Assembly (NCBI GenBank): GCA_030710605.1
Contig: CP092864.1
Location: 141,363,368-141,427,367, forward strand
Direction: 5' to 3'
DNA: 64,000 nt
Origin: Cordylochernes scorpioides
Lineage: Eukaryota; Arthropoda; Arachnida; Pseudoscorpiones; Chernetidae
Positions within the stretch are counted from its first letter, which is position 1. Every line of letters begins with the position of its first letter. The notes under the pieces are model-generated. The model had not been told where the DNA came from. It saw only the letters and a program-made list of their open reading frames with translations, and did not search any database. This document shows, one piece after another, positions 63,540 to 64,000 of the stretch. The position numbers were made by a program, and so were the translations under genes.

Positions 63540-64000
63540 TCTTCAATAATGGTCAGTGTGTATCAAATATCTTTAAGAGTTATTGTCTGAATCCCGATAT
63601 ACATGTTAAAAAGTACAACTTCCTTAAGTTTTGTCCATGAGTGTATCTTTCAGAGTTATTGTCTGAATCCCGATATACAAGTTAAAAGGTACAACTTCCT
63701 TAAGTTTTGTCCATGAGTGTATCTTTCAGAGTTATTGTCTGAATCCCGATATACAAGTTAAAAGGTACAACTTCCTTAAGTTTTGTCCATGAGTGTATCT
63801 TTAAGAGTTATTGTCTGAATCCCGATATACAAGTTAAAAGGTACAACTTCCTTAAGTTTTGTCCATGAGTGTATCTTTAAGAGTTATTGTCTGAATCCCG
63901 ATATACAAGTTAAAAGGTACAACTTCCTTAAGTTTTGTCCATGAGTGTATCTTTAAGAGTTATTGTCTGAATCCCGATATACATGATAAAAGGTACAACT
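63540..64000 (-). repeat. 76-bp satellite derived from a MITE tip
   Basis: At least five tandem 76-bp units (TTATTGTCTGAATCCCGATA, TACAAGTTAAAAGGTACAAC, TTCCTTAAGTTTTGTCCATG, AGTGTATC). In complement each unit equals the terminal repeat plus the first part of the MITE at 32534. A longer MITE portion precedes it (from about 63470). The array runs off the window. Confidence 0.9.

Overview
The window is eukaryotic nuclear DNA, about two-thirds A+T, gene-poor and built almost entirely of transposable elements and satellite DNA. The mix of LINEs with RNase H domains, a Tx1-like LINE, Penelope-like elements (PLEs), Tc1/mariner, hAT, pogo-like MITEs, Helitrons and a tRNA-derived SINE points to an animal, most likely an arthropod. 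The Tc1 and mariner proteins resemble those common in chelicerates, but the species cannot be fixed from the sequence. The one clear host gene is a Golgin A7/GCP16 homologue at 31950-32372.

Layout. 1-1120: dead LINE (family C) with a solo LTR inserted. 1181-9640: one minus-strand RNase H-bearing LINE (family A), split by a family B LINE (14-bp target duplication) and by an RTE-like fragment that carries an intact Tc1 element. 9.7-16.8 kb: dead mariner, a LINE tip, two Helitrons, a miniature LTR element (TRIM) and a hammerhead-bearing foldback. 17.6-21.3 kb: a foldback, a PLE flanked by 319-bp inverted repeats, and an intact maT-type (DD37D) transposon. 21.3-31.9 kb: AT-rich DNA with minisatellites, MITEs, a SINE and hammerhead foldbacks. 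31.9-34.7 kb: the Golgin A7 gene, a MITE, a Helitron and a broken Tc1. 34.8-42.8 kb: deeply nested repeats, including a U6 retrocopy split by a Helitron, and a LINE inside a MITE that itself carries a composite hAT and a PLE foldback. 43.2-50.1 kb: a 59/57-bp satellite passing into a 32-bp satellite, with a LINE inserted between them. 50.9-52.9 kb: hammerhead foldbacks. 53.1-58.3 kb: an almost intact Tx1-like LINE. 58.3-64 kb: Helitrons, LINE tips, foldbacks, a SINE with target duplications, and a 76-bp satellite that derives from a MITE tip and runs off the window.

The most notable theme is a set of palindromic elements carrying minimal hammerhead ribozymes. At least three share one architecture: inverted arms, a tail of roughly 30-40 nt, then a 9-13 bp target duplication. 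The coding PLE at 18.4-19.8 kb has the same plan, which suggests the short ones are its non-autonomous relatives. Two ribozyme copies differ by a compensatory base-pair change in stem II.
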